Positions 41,523 to 50,383 of a stretch of DNA of 64,000 nt are shown here, piece by piece. The first letter of the stretch is position 1. Each line of letters opens with the position of its first letter. Under the pieces are notes generated by a model. That model did not search any database and was not told the DNA's origin. It saw only the letters and a list, made by a program, of their open reading frames with translations. Source of the DNA: Kytococcus schroeteri (GTDB lineage Bacteria > Actinomycetota > Actinomycetes > Actinomycetales > Dermatophilaceae); NCBI RefSeq assembly GCF_042433515.1, contig NZ_JBHLVH010000013.1:124001-188000 (forward strand), written 5' to 3'. The position numbers and the translations under genes were made by a program.

Positions 41523-43163
41523 ATGACCCCTCCCCAGACGTCTGCGTCCCCCGTCTTCCGACCCGTCGGCCGCCGTGCCGTCCTCGCCGGCGGTGCCGGC
41601 CTCGCCCTGTCGGCTCCCTCTGCCAGCGGCCTGGTGACCGCTCGCCCGGAGATCACCTCCGGCCTCCAGTTCGGCGACGTCGGCATCGACCGGGGCGTCA
41701 TCTGGTCGCGTTCCTCGGTGCCCGGCCGGATGCTGGTGGCCCTCACCGACGAGACCGGGAGCACGCGCCGTCTGGAGGGTCCGTGGACCGACCCCCGTCG
41801 CGACAACACCGCCAAGCTCGAGCTGCACGGCCTGCGCCCGGGGACCCACCACGAGGTCACCGTCTCCTTCGTCGACGACGAGGGGAAGGAGGGTGAGCGC
41901 GTCACCGGCTCCTTCACCACCGGTGACACGACCTCGGGCGCCACCTCGTTCGTCTGGACCGGTGACACCGCCGGGCAGGGCTGGGGCATCAACCCCGACC
42001 TGGGCGGCATGCGCACGTACGCCGCGATGGCGGCCACCCGCCCGGACTTCTTCCTGCACTCCGGGGACACGATCTACGCCGACGGCCCGATGGAGGAGAC
42101 CGTCATCGAGCCCGACGGGAACACCTGGCGCAACCTCCTCATCGAGGAGGTCACCGAGGTGGCCCAGGACCTGCGCCAGTACCGCGGCCGCCACCGCTAC
42201 AACCTCATGGACACCAACGTGCGCGAGCTGTACGCCCACGTGCCGGTGATCGCCCAGTGGGACGACCACGAGACCACCAACAACTGGTACCCCGGCGAGG
42301 TGCTGGACGACCCGAAGTACGACCGCGAGCGCCGGGTGGACGTGCTGGCCGGGTTCGCCCGCCGTGCGTTCTTCGAGTACCAGCCGCTCGCCGACGGCCA
42401 CGGCCGCCGCCCGTGGACCCCCGAGGGCGGGGGCCGCATCCACCGCACCATCCACCGCGGTCGTCACCTGGACGTGTTCAGCCTGGACATGCGCACGTGG
42501 AAGGGCGACAACACCGCCAACACCGAGGCCCGTGCCACCCCGATCCTCGGGCAGCAGCAGGTGGCCTGGCTCATCCGCGAGCTGCGCCGCTCGACGGCCA
42601 CGTGGAAGGTGATCGCCAACGACCTGCCGCTGGGCCTCGTGGTGCCCGACGGCGACACCGCCCAGGAGGGCGTGGGCAACGCCGACGCGGGGCGCCCGCT
42701 GGGTCGCGAGCAGGAGATCGCCCAGGTGCTGCAGGCCATCGCGCGCCACGACATCAAGAACGTGGTGTGGCTGACCGCCGACGTGCACTACTGCGCCGCG
42801 CACCACTACGACCCGGCGCGGGCGTCCTTCACCGACTTCGCGCCGTTCTGGGAGTTCGTGGCCGGCCCGGTGAACGCCGGCACCTTCGGGCCCAACGACC
42901 TGGACGGCACCTTCGGCCCGCGGGTGGACTTCCAGAAGCACGCCGGGGAGCCCAACGAGTCGCCGCGTGTGGGCAATCAGTTCTTCGGGCACGTCGCCAT
43001 CGACGAGGCGGGGCAGTTCACCGTCTCGCTGCGCGACGCCCAGGGAGCGGTGCTCTACACGCGCACCCTGCAGCCCGAGGGCGGGCCCATCGTCGACACC
43101 GGTGTGGACGCCGGGTCGACCTTCGGCCGGGCGCAGGACCTGCTCGGCGGCCTCGCCGGCTGA
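41523..43163 (+). CDS. phoD: Tat-exported PhoD-like alkaline phosphatase/phosphodiesterase
   Basis: The 546-residue precursor has a twin-arginine signal (VGRRAVLAGGAGLAL), an Ig-like N-terminal domain (about 45-145) and a calcineurin-like metallophosphatase core. Metal-site motifs are FVWTGDTAGQGWG, FFLHSGDTIYADGP, VIAQWDDHETTNNW and WLTADVHYCAAHHYDP, as in PhoD. It should release phosphate from organic phosphates outside the cell, using Ca/Fe in characterised members. CAGGGT lies 7 nt before the ATG, and the GGGGAGG 14 nt upstream is too distant for a good ribosome-binding site. It is divergent from the methyltransferase. Confidence 0.9.
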   Translation: MTPPQTSASPVFRPVGRRAVLAGGAGLALSAPSASGLVTARPEITSGLQFGDVGIDRGVIWSRSSVPGRMLVALTDETGSTRRLEGPWTDPRRDNTAKLELHGLRPGTHHEVTVSFVDDEGKEGERVTGSFTTGDTTSGATSFVWTGDTAGQGWGINPDLGGMRTYAAMAATRPDFFLHSGDTIYADGPMEETVIEPDGNTWRNLLIEEVTEVAQDLRQYRGRHRYNLMDTNVRELYAHVPVIAQWDDHETTNNWYPGEVLDDPKYDRERRVDVLAGFARRAFFEYQPLADGHGRRPWTPEGGGRIHRTIHRGRHLDVFSLDMRTWKGDNTANTEARATPILGQQQVAWLIRELRRSTATWKVIANDLPLGLVVPDGDTAQEGVGNADAGRPLGREQEIAQVLQAIARHDIKNVVWLTADVHYCAAHHYDPARASFTDFAPFWEFVAGPVNAGTFGPNDLDGTFGPRVDFQKHAGEPNESPRVGNQFFGHVAIDEAGQFTVSLRDAQGAVLYTRTLQPEGGPIVDTGVDAGSTFGRAQDLLGGLAG

Positions 43164-43206
43164 GCCCGGTCGCCCGTCACGTCGTGCCGGCCATTCCGCG
43201 GCCCCG

Positions 43207-43263
43207 CCGTAGGGTGGCCGGCATGGCTGTGCAGCCCGTAGGGTGGCCGGCATGACTGTGCAG
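43207..43263 (+). repeat. Tandem duplication (28-nt unit, period 29) of a leaderless promoter and start codon
   Basis: The 28-nt unit at 43207-43234 recurs at 43236-43263 with one mismatch (ATGG versus ATGA). Each copy contains TAGGGT, a 7-nt spacer and ATG CTGTGCAG-like coding start, so the promoter and start codon of the lipoprotein gene were duplicated in tandem. Confidence 0.9.
43223..43255 (+). CDS. Ten-codon upstream ORF created by the tandem duplication
   Basis: From the first-copy ATG the frame reads MAVQPVGWPA and stops at TGA 43253-43255, which overlaps the ATG of the carboxypeptidase gene (ATGA). If the upstream TAGGGT is used, ribosomes ending this peptide could restart on the main gene. 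It has no SD of its own. Coding status is speculative. Confidence 0.35.
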   Translation: MAVQPVGWPA

Positions 43264-44160
43264 AGGGGGATGCGACGGGGTGCCTGGGGGACGGGCGTGC
43301 TGGTGGCGGGGCTGGTGCTCGCCGGGTGCGGAGGGGGCACCGGGTCCGGTGCCGGGTCGCCGTCCGGGAGCGAGACGGTGGTCGACAGTCCGGCGGGGAC
43401 CTCCGAGCCGTCCGTGACGCCGTCCGCCCCGGGCTCCGGGACGCCCTCGCCCCCCTCCGGTGCCCCGTCGTCCAGCCCGGCGAGCGACGACGCCAGTGCC
43501 CCCGTCACGCCGGCCCAGGACGCCGCGCCCAACCCGACGCCCGGTGAGGGCGGTGCGGTGTTCACCGGCCCCTACCTGCACCCGGACAGCATCACGCCGC
43601 GCGAGGTCACCGAGGTGGGGCCCCACACGATCGTCAATCGGGCCAACGCGCTGCCCGAGGACTGGGAGCCCGCCGAGCTCGTGGCCGTGGAGGGGGCGGC
43701 GAAGGAGGGCACGCCGATGCGGCTCGCGCCCGAGGCGGCCGCCGCGTGGGGCGAGCTGCGGGCGGCTGCCGCGGCCGACGGCATCAACCTGCGGATCAAC
43801 GCCGCCTACCGGTCCTACTCCGAGCAGGAGGCGGTCTGGGAGCACTACGAGGCGCAGGACCCCGACCACGTGATGGTCTACACCGCCGCCCCGGGGCGCA
43901 GCGAGCACCAGATGGGGCTGGCCATCGACATCGCGGACATGCCGAAGTACCCGAAGCCGGTGGGGGACAACGCCCGGGGACGGTGGCTGCTGGAGCACGC
44001 GGCCGAGCACGGCTGGGTGCTGCGCTACCCGAAGGGTCGGGAGAAGGAGACCGGGTACCGCTACGAGGCGTGGCACTGGCGCTGGGTGGGCAAGGACCTG
44101 GCACAGCAGCTGAAGCGCGACCACGCGACGATGGAGCAGTGGGCCGGGCTCGTGCGATGA
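43252..44160 (+). CDS. D-alanyl-D-alanine carboxypeptidase lipoprotein, VanY family
   Basis: The 302-residue precursor has a lipobox LVLAGC near residue 25 and then a Ser/Pro/Thr-rich spacer of about 80 residues. The peptidase domain (M15B) shows NLRINAAYRSYSEQEAVWE, the zinc motif SEHQMGLAIDIADM (His and Asp) and YEAWHWRWVG with the third zinc His and catalytic Glu. It should trim D-Ala from peptidoglycan stem peptides at the outer membrane surface. I chose the ATG at 43252 (GTG 43243 also in frame), since TAGGGT lies 7 nt upstream. hflX follows. Confidence 0.87.
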   Translation: MTVQRGMRRGAWGTGVLVAGLVLAGCGGGTGSGAGSPSGSETVVDSPAGTSEPSVTPSAPGSGTPSPPSGAPSSSPASDDASAPVTPAQDAAPNPTPGEGGAVFTGPYLHPDSITPREVTEVGPHTIVNRANALPEDWEPAELVAVEGAAKEGTPMRLAPEAAAAWGELRAAAAADGINLRINAAYRSYSEQEAVWEHYEAQDPDHVMVYTAAPGRSEHQMGLAIDIADMPKYPKPVGDNARGRWLLEHAAEHGWVLRYPKGREKETGYRYEAWHWRWVGKDLAQQLKRDHATMEQWAGLVR

Positions 44161-44261
44161 CGCGCGGCAGGATCGGCGGCGCGCGCTGACGTGGGCAGAA
44201 ATCGGTGGCCGACGGCGTTGTCCTCCTGAGAGGCTGGAGCCACGCACCACCAAAGGAGACC

Positions 44262-45737
44262 ATGACCCACCCCCGACAGACCCCCGCCATCGAGCGTGCG
44301 GCCGCGCTGGCCGACGAGACCGAGGGCGGCTGGGTGCACGACGTCGACCGCGACGGCGACCAGTTCGACCGCGAGGAGCGCCGCGCGCTGCGCCGTGTGG
44401 ACTCCCTGAGCACCGAGCTCGAGGACGTCAGCGAGGTCGAGTACCGCCGGGTGCGCCTGGAGCGCGTCGTGCTGGCCCACGTGCAGACCGACGGCACCAC
44501 CGCCGATGCCGAGAACTCCCTGGCCGAGTTGGCCGCCCTGGCCGAGACGGCCGGGTCCACCGTGCTCACCGGCGTCATCCAGCGCCGGCAGAAGCCCGAC
44601 CCCGCCACGTGGATGGGCTCGGGCAAGGCCGCCGAGCTGGCCGACATCGTGGCCGCCGAGGGCGCCGACACCGTCATCGCCGACGACGAGCTGGCCCCCA
44701 GCCAGCGCCGCGCCTTGGAGGACGTGGTGAAGGTCAAGGTCATCGACCGCACGGCGCTGATCCTCGACATCTTCGCCCAGCACGCCAAGAGCAGGGAGGG
44801 CCGCGCCCAGGTGGAGCTCGCCCAGCTGCAGTACCTGCTGCCCCGCCTGCGTGGTTGGGGTGAGTCGATGTCACGCCAGGCCGGTGGACGCGTGGCCGGC
44901 GGTGAGGGCATCGGCTCGCGCGGCCCCGGTGAGACCAAGATCGAGCTGGACCGCCGCCGCATCAACAGCCAGATGGCCAAGCTGCGCAAGCAGATCGCGC
45001 AGATGAAGACGGTGCGCGACACCAAGCGCTCCAGTCGCCGCGACCACCACGTGCCCTCGGTGGTCATCGCCGGGTACACCAACGCCGGCAAGTCGTCGCT
45101 GCTCAACCGGTTGACGCGCGCCGGGGTGCTGGTGGAGAACCAGCTGTTCGCCACCCTGGACCCCACCGTGCGCCGCACCCAGACCGCGGACGGCCGCGTG
45201 TTCACCCTCGCGGACACGGTCGGGTTCGTGCGCTCGCTGCCGCACCAGCTGGTGGAGGCCTTCCGCTCCACGCTGGAGGAGGTGGCCGACGCCGACCTCG
45301 TGCTGCACGTGGTGGACGGCTCCCACCCGGACCCCGAGAGCCAGATCTCCGCGGTGCGCGAGGTGCTGGCCGAGGTGATGGACGAGCACGGCGCCGAGTC
45401 CGTGAACGAGGTCATCGTGGTCAACAAGGCCGATGCCGCCGACCCCGACGTGCTGACCCGCCTGCTGCGCGCTGAGAAGCGGTCCATCGCCGTGTCCGCG
45501 CGGACCGGACAGGGCATCGAGGAACTGCGCGCGCTGGTGGAGGCCGAGCTGCCGCACCCCTCCATCGAGGTGGACCTGGTGGTGCCCTACGACCGGGGTG
45601 ACCTGGTGGCCCGCGTGCACGCCGAGGGCGAGGTGCTGGCCGAGCGCCATCTGGAGGAGGGCACGCACCTGCGCGCCCGCATCAACGAGGACCTCGCCGG
45701 GGCGCTCACCCCGGTGGTGCGTCAGCAGGCGGGCTGA
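44262..45737 (+). CDS. hflX: GTPase HflX
   Basis: This ribosome-associated GTPase splits or rescues stalled 70S ribosomes under stress. The 491 residues have an N-terminal HflX domain (GVIQRRQKPDPATWMGSGKA, ELAPSQRRALEDVV), the linker RGWGESMSRQAGGRVAGGEG and RGPGETKIELDRRR. The G domain follows with G1 GYTNAGKSS (about 271-279), G3 DTVGFVRSLPHQLVEAF and G4 NKAD. AAAGGAG precedes the ATG at 44262. In many actinobacteria hflX follows miaA-dapF. Here about 5.8 kb of secreted and accessory genes separates miaA and hflX. Confidence 0.95.
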   Translation: MTHPRQTPAIERAAALADETEGGWVHDVDRDGDQFDREERRALRRVDSLSTELEDVSEVEYRRVRLERVVLAHVQTDGTTADAENSLAELAALAETAGSTVLTGVIQRRQKPDPATWMGSGKAAELADIVAAEGADTVIADDELAPSQRRALEDVVKVKVIDRTALILDIFAQHAKSREGRAQVELAQLQYLLPRLRGWGESMSRQAGGRVAGGEGIGSRGPGETKIELDRRRINSQMAKLRKQIAQMKTVRDTKRSSRRDHHVPSVVIAGYTNAGKSSLLNRLTRAGVLVENQLFATLDPTVRRTQTADGRVFTLADTVGFVRSLPHQLVEAFRSTLEEVADADLVLHVVDGSHPDPESQISAVREVLAEVMDEHGAESVNEVIVVNKADAADPDVLTRLLRAEKRSIAVSARTGQGIEELRALVEAELPHPSIEVDLVVPYDRGDLVARVHAEGEVLAERHLEEGTHLRARINEDLAGALTPVVRQQAG

Positions 45738-45745
45738 GGGGGCGA

Positions 45746-45778
45746 CCCGCCGGGCTCAGGTGAAGCGAGCCCGGCGGG
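45746..45778. terminator. Hairpin terminator between hflX and the ECF operon
   Basis: CCCGCCGGGCTC (45746-45757) pairs with GAGCCCGGCGGG (45767-45778), a 12-bp stem with a 9-nt loop. It spans the stop codon of the minus-strand S-component gene and serves both convergent units. Confidence 0.65.
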
Positions 45779-46586
45779 CGGCGCGGCGCAGGACCGCCAG
45801 CACGGCCGGGCCGGCCACGAGCACCAGGAGCGCGTTGGCGAGCGCCCGGCCGGCGTTCCATCCCATCGCGGTGGCGAGGTTGTACAGCCAGAAGCGGTGC
45901 AGGTTCTCGCCCACCGAGGCGCCGGGGGAGTAGGACAGGGCCGTCTCGTTGCCCAGGGTGAAGGGCCAGAAGGACAGGTCCATGAGCGCGCCGTAGGCGA
46001 ACGAGGACACCACCGCGTACCCGGCCAGGAGCGCCACCTCCGCCCGGCCACGGAGGCCCGGCAGCAGGCCGGCGCCCAGGCCCACGAAGCCCGCCGCCAG
46101 CATCTGGAAGGGCAGCCACGGCCCCACCCCCGCGGTGAGCAGCGCCGAGGAGAACAGCGTGGTGGTGCCCAGCACGAAGCCGAACCCCGGCCCGAACACG
46201 CGGCCACCGAGCACCACGAGGAACAGCACGCCCTCCAGCCCGGCCACACCCGCCCCGAGGGGGCGCAGCACCGCGCCCAGCGCCGAGAGCACACCGAGCA
46301 CGACCAGGGCCTTGACGTCCATGCCCTGGCCGGTGAGCTGGCTGAGCGCCACCGCGATGACCACCGGCAGCAGCAGCGCGAACACCAGCGGTGCCTGCGT
46401 GGTGCCGGCCAGGGTGGACTCCGGGCGCACCAGCAGCGGCCAGGTGAAGGCGAGCAGACCCATCACCGCCACCGCGGCCAGGAGCACGGAGCTGCGCAGG
46501 TCGAGGCGCACCGCGCGGGCGGGGGCGCGGCCGCGGAGCGTGGCGGCGGGCGGCGTCCCGCGCGGGGTCAGGTCGTGCGAGGTCAC
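45756..46586 (-). CDS. ECF transporter S component (probable cobalamin-specific)
   Basis: The 276-residue membrane protein has a basic N-terminus and six hydrophobic helices (first SSVLLAAVAVMGLLAFTWPL). It also has GLEGVLFLVVLGGRVFGPGF and an NxxR-like end LYNLATAMGWNAGRALANA, consistent with substrate-binding S proteins of energy-coupling-factor transporters. It is the last gene of an operon under a cobalamin riboswitch, so cobalamin (CbrT-like) is the likely substrate; that is inference from context. Its GTG overlaps the ATPase stop by 4 nt. Confidence 0.78.
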   Translation of the reverse strand: MTSHDLTPRGTPPAATLRGRAPARAVRLDLRSSVLLAAVAVMGLLAFTWPLLVRPESTLAGTTQAPLVFALLLPVVIAVALSQLTGQGMDVKALVVLGVLSALGAVLRPLGAGVAGLEGVLFLVVLGGRVFGPGFGFVLGTTTLFSSALLTAGVGPWLPFQMLAAGFVGLGAGLLPGLRGRAEVALLAGYAVVSSFAYGALMDLSFWPFTLGNETALSYSPGASVGENLHRFWLYNLATAMGWNAGRALANALLVLVAGPAVLAVLRRAARRARFT

Positions 46587-48268
46587 GGCGCCCCCACCGG
46601 CGGGTGCACGGCATCGGCCGTGAGCACGCGGTGCGGCGCGAACACCTTGGACACCTGCGGGGCGAAGGTGGGCGAGCTCGTGGCCACGCGGGCGGTGGGG
46701 CCGTCGGCCACGAGGTCTCCGTCGGCCACCAGCACCATGCGGTCGGTGGCCGCCGCGGCGAACTCGACGTCGTGCGTGGCCACCACCACGGCCGCGGCGT
46801 CGTCGGCCAGCCGGCGCAGCATCGTGGCCAGGTGGTCCTTGGTGGCGTGGTCCAGCCCGCGGGTGGGTTCGTCGAGCAGCACCACGCCGGGCGCGGCGGT
46901 GAGCTGGATGGCCAGCACCAGGGCCAGACGCTGTCCCTCGGAGAGGTCGCGCGGGTGGGCGTCGGCCGGCAGCCTCACCCCGAGCCGCTCGAGCACGGCC
47001 CAGGCGGTGCCGGGGGCGGCACCGGACTCGGCATCGGCCTGGGCGAGCTCGTCGGCCACGGTCTCCAGCCAGAGCAGTGCGCCGGCGTCCTGTGGCACGA
47101 GCGTCACCTGCCGCCGGGCCGCGGCGGGCGTCAGCGATGCCGGGTCGTCACCGGCCGCCGTGGTCACGCTGCCCGCCGTGCGTCGCCCCGTGCCCTGCAG
47201 GGCCCACAGCAGCGACGACTTGCCCGAGCCGTTGCGCCCCATGAGCGCCACCACCTCGCCGGCGGCCAGGTCCAGGTCCACGTCGGCCACGGCCAGCAGC
47301 CGGCCGTGCTCCACGCGCACCCCGCGGACGGCGAGGGCGGGGCGGCTCGATGTGGCGTGCGGGCCGTTTGCACCCCGCTGGCCCGATGCGGCGCGTCGCC
47401 CCAGCGGGCGGGCGTCGGGCTCCGGCTCGGGCGCCCCGGCATCGAGGAAGGCGCCCGGCCCACCGGCGGCGGCCACGCGGCGTCGCGCCTCGCGGACCGA
47501 GAGCGGCACGTCGGGCCACCCGGCCGCGCGGGCCAAGCGCGCCAGGGGCGTGGCGAGGTCGGCCCCGGCGAGCACCGTGCGCGGGTCCCCGGAGCGCACG
47601 CTGCCGTCGCCGGACAGCCAGACCAGCTGGTCGGCGGCGTGCAGCACCCGCTCCAGCCGGTGCTCGGCCAGCACCACGGTGAGCCCCACCTCGTGCACCA
47701 GCGTGGTGACCGCCGAGAGCACGTCCTGGGCGGAGGTCGGGTCGAGCGCGCTGGTCGGCTCGTCCAGCACGAGCACGCGCGGCTGGGCGGCCAGCACGGC
47801 GGCGATGGCCACGCGCTGCTGCTGCCCGCCGGAGAGCTCGGCCAGCCCGCGGCGGCGCAGGTCGGCGATGCCCATGACGTCGAGCGTCTCCTCCACGCGC
47901 TTGCGCATGGCCTCGGGGTGGATGCCGAGCTGCTCCATGCCGTAGGCCACCTCGTCCTCCACCGTGTCGGTGACGAAGCCGGCCAGCGGGTCCTGCCCCA
48001 CCCAGCCGACGGTGTCGGCCAGGTCGCGCGGGGCGTGGGTGCGGGTGGAGCGGCCGTGGACGAGCACCTCGCCGGCCAGGGTGCCGCCGGAGAAGTGGGG
48101 CACCAGCCCGTTGAGCAGGCCGAGCAGTGTGGACTTGCCGGCGCCGGTGCGCCCGGCCACCACGGCGAGGTCGCCCTCGCGGACGGTGAGGTCCACCCCG
48201 CGCAGCACGGGGCGGGGCGCGTCGGCGTGGGTGAGGGTGACGCCGCGCAGCTCCAGAGCGGGGGTCAT
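46583..48268 (-). CDS. ECF transporter ATPase, two fused ABC domains
   Basis: The 561-residue protein joins two ABC ATPase modules and powers the ECF importer. Module 1 has Walker A GRTGAGKST (39-47), signature LSGGQQQR and VLVLDEPTSALDP. Module 2 (from about 300) has GRNGSGKSS, a weaker signature LSEGQRLA and VVLLDEPTRGLDH. The fusion replaces the separate EcfA1/A2 pair. The ATG at 48268 overlaps the T-component stop (ATGA), and its own stop overlaps the S-component GTG. The linker (about 255-295) is Pro/Gly-rich and poorly conserved. Confidence 0.92.
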   Translation of the reverse strand: MTPALELRGVTLTHADAPRPVLRGVDLTVREGDLAVVAGRTGAGKSTLLGLLNGLVPHFSGGTLAGEVLVHGRSTRTHAPRDLADTVGWVGQDPLAGFVTDTVEDEVAYGMEQLGIHPEAMRKRVEETLDVMGIADLRRRGLAELSGGQQQRVAIAAVLAAQPRVLVLDEPTSALDPTSAQDVLSAVTTLVHEVGLTVVLAEHRLERVLHAADQLVWLSGDGSVRSGDPRTVLAGADLATPLARLARAAGWPDVPLSVREARRRVAAAGGPGAFLDAGAPEPEPDARPLGRRAASGQRGANGPHATSSRPALAVRGVRVEHGRLLAVADVDLDLAAGEVVALMGRNGSGKSSLLWALQGTGRRTAGSVTTAAGDDPASLTPAAARRQVTLVPQDAGALLWLETVADELAQADAESGAAPGTAWAVLERLGVRLPADAHPRDLSEGQRLALVLAIQLTAAPGVVLLDEPTRGLDHATKDHLATMLRRLADDAAAVVVATHDVEFAAAATDRMVLVADGDLVADGPTARVATSSPTFAPQVSKVFAPHRVLTADAVHPPVGAP

Positions 48269-49524
48269 GCGGGCTCCTCGATGCGGTGGGGTCGGGTCGG
48301 GTGGGGCCGGGCGGCGTGGGTGCGGGTGGGCCCGGGTGCCGCGACCACGGGCACGGCTGCCAGGGCGGGCACGACGAGCATCAGCGGGTGCAGCTGCGGC
48401 GTGGCCAGGGGTTCCACCGGCGGGTTGAGCCACGCGGGGCGCAGCGGGGAGGGCGCGGGCAGCTCGCCGCCGAGCCAGAGCACCGCCAGCAGCGCGGCCA
48501 GCCCGGCGAGCGCCACCAGCGTCTCGGGGGTGCGCCAGGGGTCGGGGCGGTAGCGGGTGGTGGCGGCCCCGCGGCCGGAGAGCCACAGCCCCGCGGCCGC
48601 GGCGGCCACGCCGGCGGCCAGCACGACCGGGCCGGTCCACACCGGCAGCCCGGTGCCGTGCAGGGCGCCCGCCCCGCCGAGCACCACGAAGGTGCCGTAG
48701 GTCAGGGCCACCACGGAGCCCAGCAGCAGCGTCCCCACGAGGCGCCGCGGCGTGCCGGGGCGGGTGCGCCCGAAGCCGCGGGCCTCCATGCCGGCGGCCA
48801 GCGCCATCGACTGCTCCACCGCGTCCTCGAGCACCGGCACCAGCAGCGTGCGCACCATCCGCAGGCCACGTGTGCGTCCGCCGCGCAGGCGCCGGGCGCG
48901 GTGGGCCCGCACCCCGGAGACCACGAGCTGCGGGGCCACGGTGAGGGCGATGACCACGGCCACCGACACCTCGTGGAGTGCCGAGGGCACCGAGCGCAGC
49001 GCCCGCCGCGGGTTGGCCAGGGCGTTGGCGGCGCCCACGCACAGCAGCATCGCGCCCAGGCGCAGCGCGTCGTAGACCGTGGCCAGGAGGAACTCCGCCC
49101 GCACCGGACCGCCCACGCGGATGCCGGCCGCCCAGTCGGGCAGGGGCAGCTCGGGCAGCGTGAACAGCACCGTGCCGGGCCGGTCGGAGCCCAGCAGCAC
49201 CTGGAGCACCACGCGCACCAGGACCACCATCGCGGCCAGCAGGAGGTACACGCGCAGGCTGCGGGCCCACAGGTCGTCGGTGCGCTTGAGCAGCGCCACG
49301 GACACCACGGCGGCGGCCACCAGCAGCACCAGCAAGGGGTTGGTCGTCATCGACACCGCCGCGGCCACGAGCAGCGCCCACGCCCACCACGCCCACGGGT
49401 GCAGCCGCCGGCCGGTGGTCCGGGTGCCCTCCCGGGCGACACGTGGGGCAGGGACGACGGCGCCCGTCGGGACCGCCGCAGGGTGCGGCGGTCCCGACGG
49501 GCGGGCCCGGTAGGTGGCCGTCAC
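48265..49524 (-). CDS. ECF transporter T component (CbiQ/EcfT family)
   Basis: The 419-residue membrane scaffold couples the ATPases to the S component. It has an N-terminal block of helices, the coupling-helix region with MALAAGMEARGFGRTRPG (Ala-Arg-Gly motif) preceded by RTLLVPVLEDAVEQS, and several further C-terminal helices that make it longer than simple EcfT proteins. The GTG at 49524 overlaps the upstream secreted-protein stop (GTGA). The end overlaps the ATPase start. The operon order is surface protein, T, A, S. Confidence 0.88.
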   Translation of the reverse strand: MTATYRARPSGPPHPAAVPTGAVVPAPRVAREGTRTTGRRLHPWAWWAWALLVAAAVSMTTNPLLVLLVAAAVVSVALLKRTDDLWARSLRVYLLLAAMVVLVRVVLQVLLGSDRPGTVLFTLPELPLPDWAAGIRVGGPVRAEFLLATVYDALRLGAMLLCVGAANALANPRRALRSVPSALHEVSVAVVIALTVAPQLVVSGVRAHRARRLRGGRTRGLRMVRTLLVPVLEDAVEQSMALAAGMEARGFGRTRPGTPRRLVGTLLLGSVVALTYGTFVVLGGAGALHGTGLPVWTGPVVLAAGVAAAAAGLWLSGRGAATTRYRPDPWRTPETLVALAGLAALLAVLWLGGELPAPSPLRPAWLNPPVEPLATPQLHPLMLVVPALAAVPVVAAPGPTRTHAARPHPTRPHRIEEPA

Positions 49525-50285
49525 CGGCGGCCGAAGCGCATCCAGGCTCCGACGGCGAGGGCGGCCGCGGCGAGCAGGCCGAGGGTCCACAGCAGACCGG
49601 ACGAACCGCCCTCCGGGGCCACCTGCGAGGACTCCGAGGAGGCGGACTCGGAGGCCGAGGCGCTCGGGGACGGTGCGTCCTCGGAGGCCGACGGGGCGGG
49701 GGACTCCGCCGGGCCCTCGGAGGCGCCGGCGGAGGGCGAGGGCGACGATGGGGCGCCGTCCTTCGCCGCGGCAGGGGCCGTGGCGCCGGGCAGGTCCGCC
49801 TCGCCGGCGCCCCAGCTCCAGCCCTCCACCTGGCCCGGCTCCGGGTCGGTCTGGTTGGCGGCCTTGGTGGCGAAGGACCACGTGCCGCCCGGCTGCTTGG
49901 CCTGGAAGTACGCCCAGAAGTTGGTGCCGTCGAAGTCGCCGCAGGTCCACCCCTTCTCCTCGCGGGGGAAGGGCTCACCGGCCACGGCCAGCTGGCAGAT
50001 CATGCCGTTCTTGTCGTGCGTGACCTTCACGCCGGCGGCCTCGAGGGCGGCCTCGCCGGACTCCGGGTCGCCCACGGCGCAGCGGGTGACGGTCTCCTCG
50101 GGGGTACGCACCACCACGGTGACGCCCTCCTCGGGCGAGCAGGCGCCGTCGTGGCCGGTGCGGGAGGCGGCCACGCGGGCAGCCGGCACGGCATCGGCGG
50201 TCAGGGCGGTGGCGGTGGCGCCAGTGGCGGGAGCGGTCAGCGCGATGCCGGTGGCGGCGACGAGCAGGAGGGGGGAGCGGCGCAT
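49521..50285 (-). CDS. Secreted, membrane-anchored SCO2322/DUF4430-like protein, candidate cobalamin-binding
   Basis: The 254-residue precursor has a signal peptide (LLLVAATGIALTAPATG). Its soluble domain (about 45-155) contains four Cys, EGVTVVVRTPEETVTRC, NGMICQLAVAGEPFP and NFWAYFQAKQPGGTWSF. A long Ser/Pro/Glu/Ala stalk follows, and then a C-terminal helix LLWTLGLLAAAALAVGAW with basic end. The domain recalls DUF4430, the fold also found in transcobalamin-type proteins, and the gene is first in the B12-riboswitch operon. A role in capturing cobalamin at the surface is therefore plausible but unproven. No strong Shine-Dalgarno precedes the ATG, and riboswitch control may act there. Confidence 0.65.
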   Translation of the reverse strand: MRRSPLLLVAATGIALTAPATGATATALTADAVPAARVAASRTGHDGACSPEEGVTVVVRTPEETVTRCAVGDPESGEAALEAAGVKVTHDKNGMICQLAVAGEPFPREEKGWTCGDFDGTNFWAYFQAKQPGGTWSFATKAANQTDPEPGQVEGWSWGAGEADLPGATAPAAAKDGAPSSPSPSAGASEGPAESPAPSASEDAPSPSASASESASSESSQVAPEGGSSGLLWTLGLLAAAALAVGAWMRFGRR

Positions 50286-50306
50286 CTCGGGCGGTCTTTC
50301 GGTCCT

Positions 50307-50326
50307 GGCCTCGGGGTCCAGAGGCC
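50307..50326 (-). promoter_or_regulatory. Expression-platform hairpin candidate
   Basis: On the minus strand GGCCTC and GAGGCC form a 6-bp stem around TGGACCCC, 22 nt before the ATG of the first ECF-operon gene and just downstream of the riboswitch. No T-tract follows, so translational control is more likely than termination. Confidence 0.4.
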
Positions 50327-50383
50327 GGGCGGGCTCGCGGCGGCGGCTGGCTCCCCGCAGACCACGGCGGGCGTGTGAGCCGA

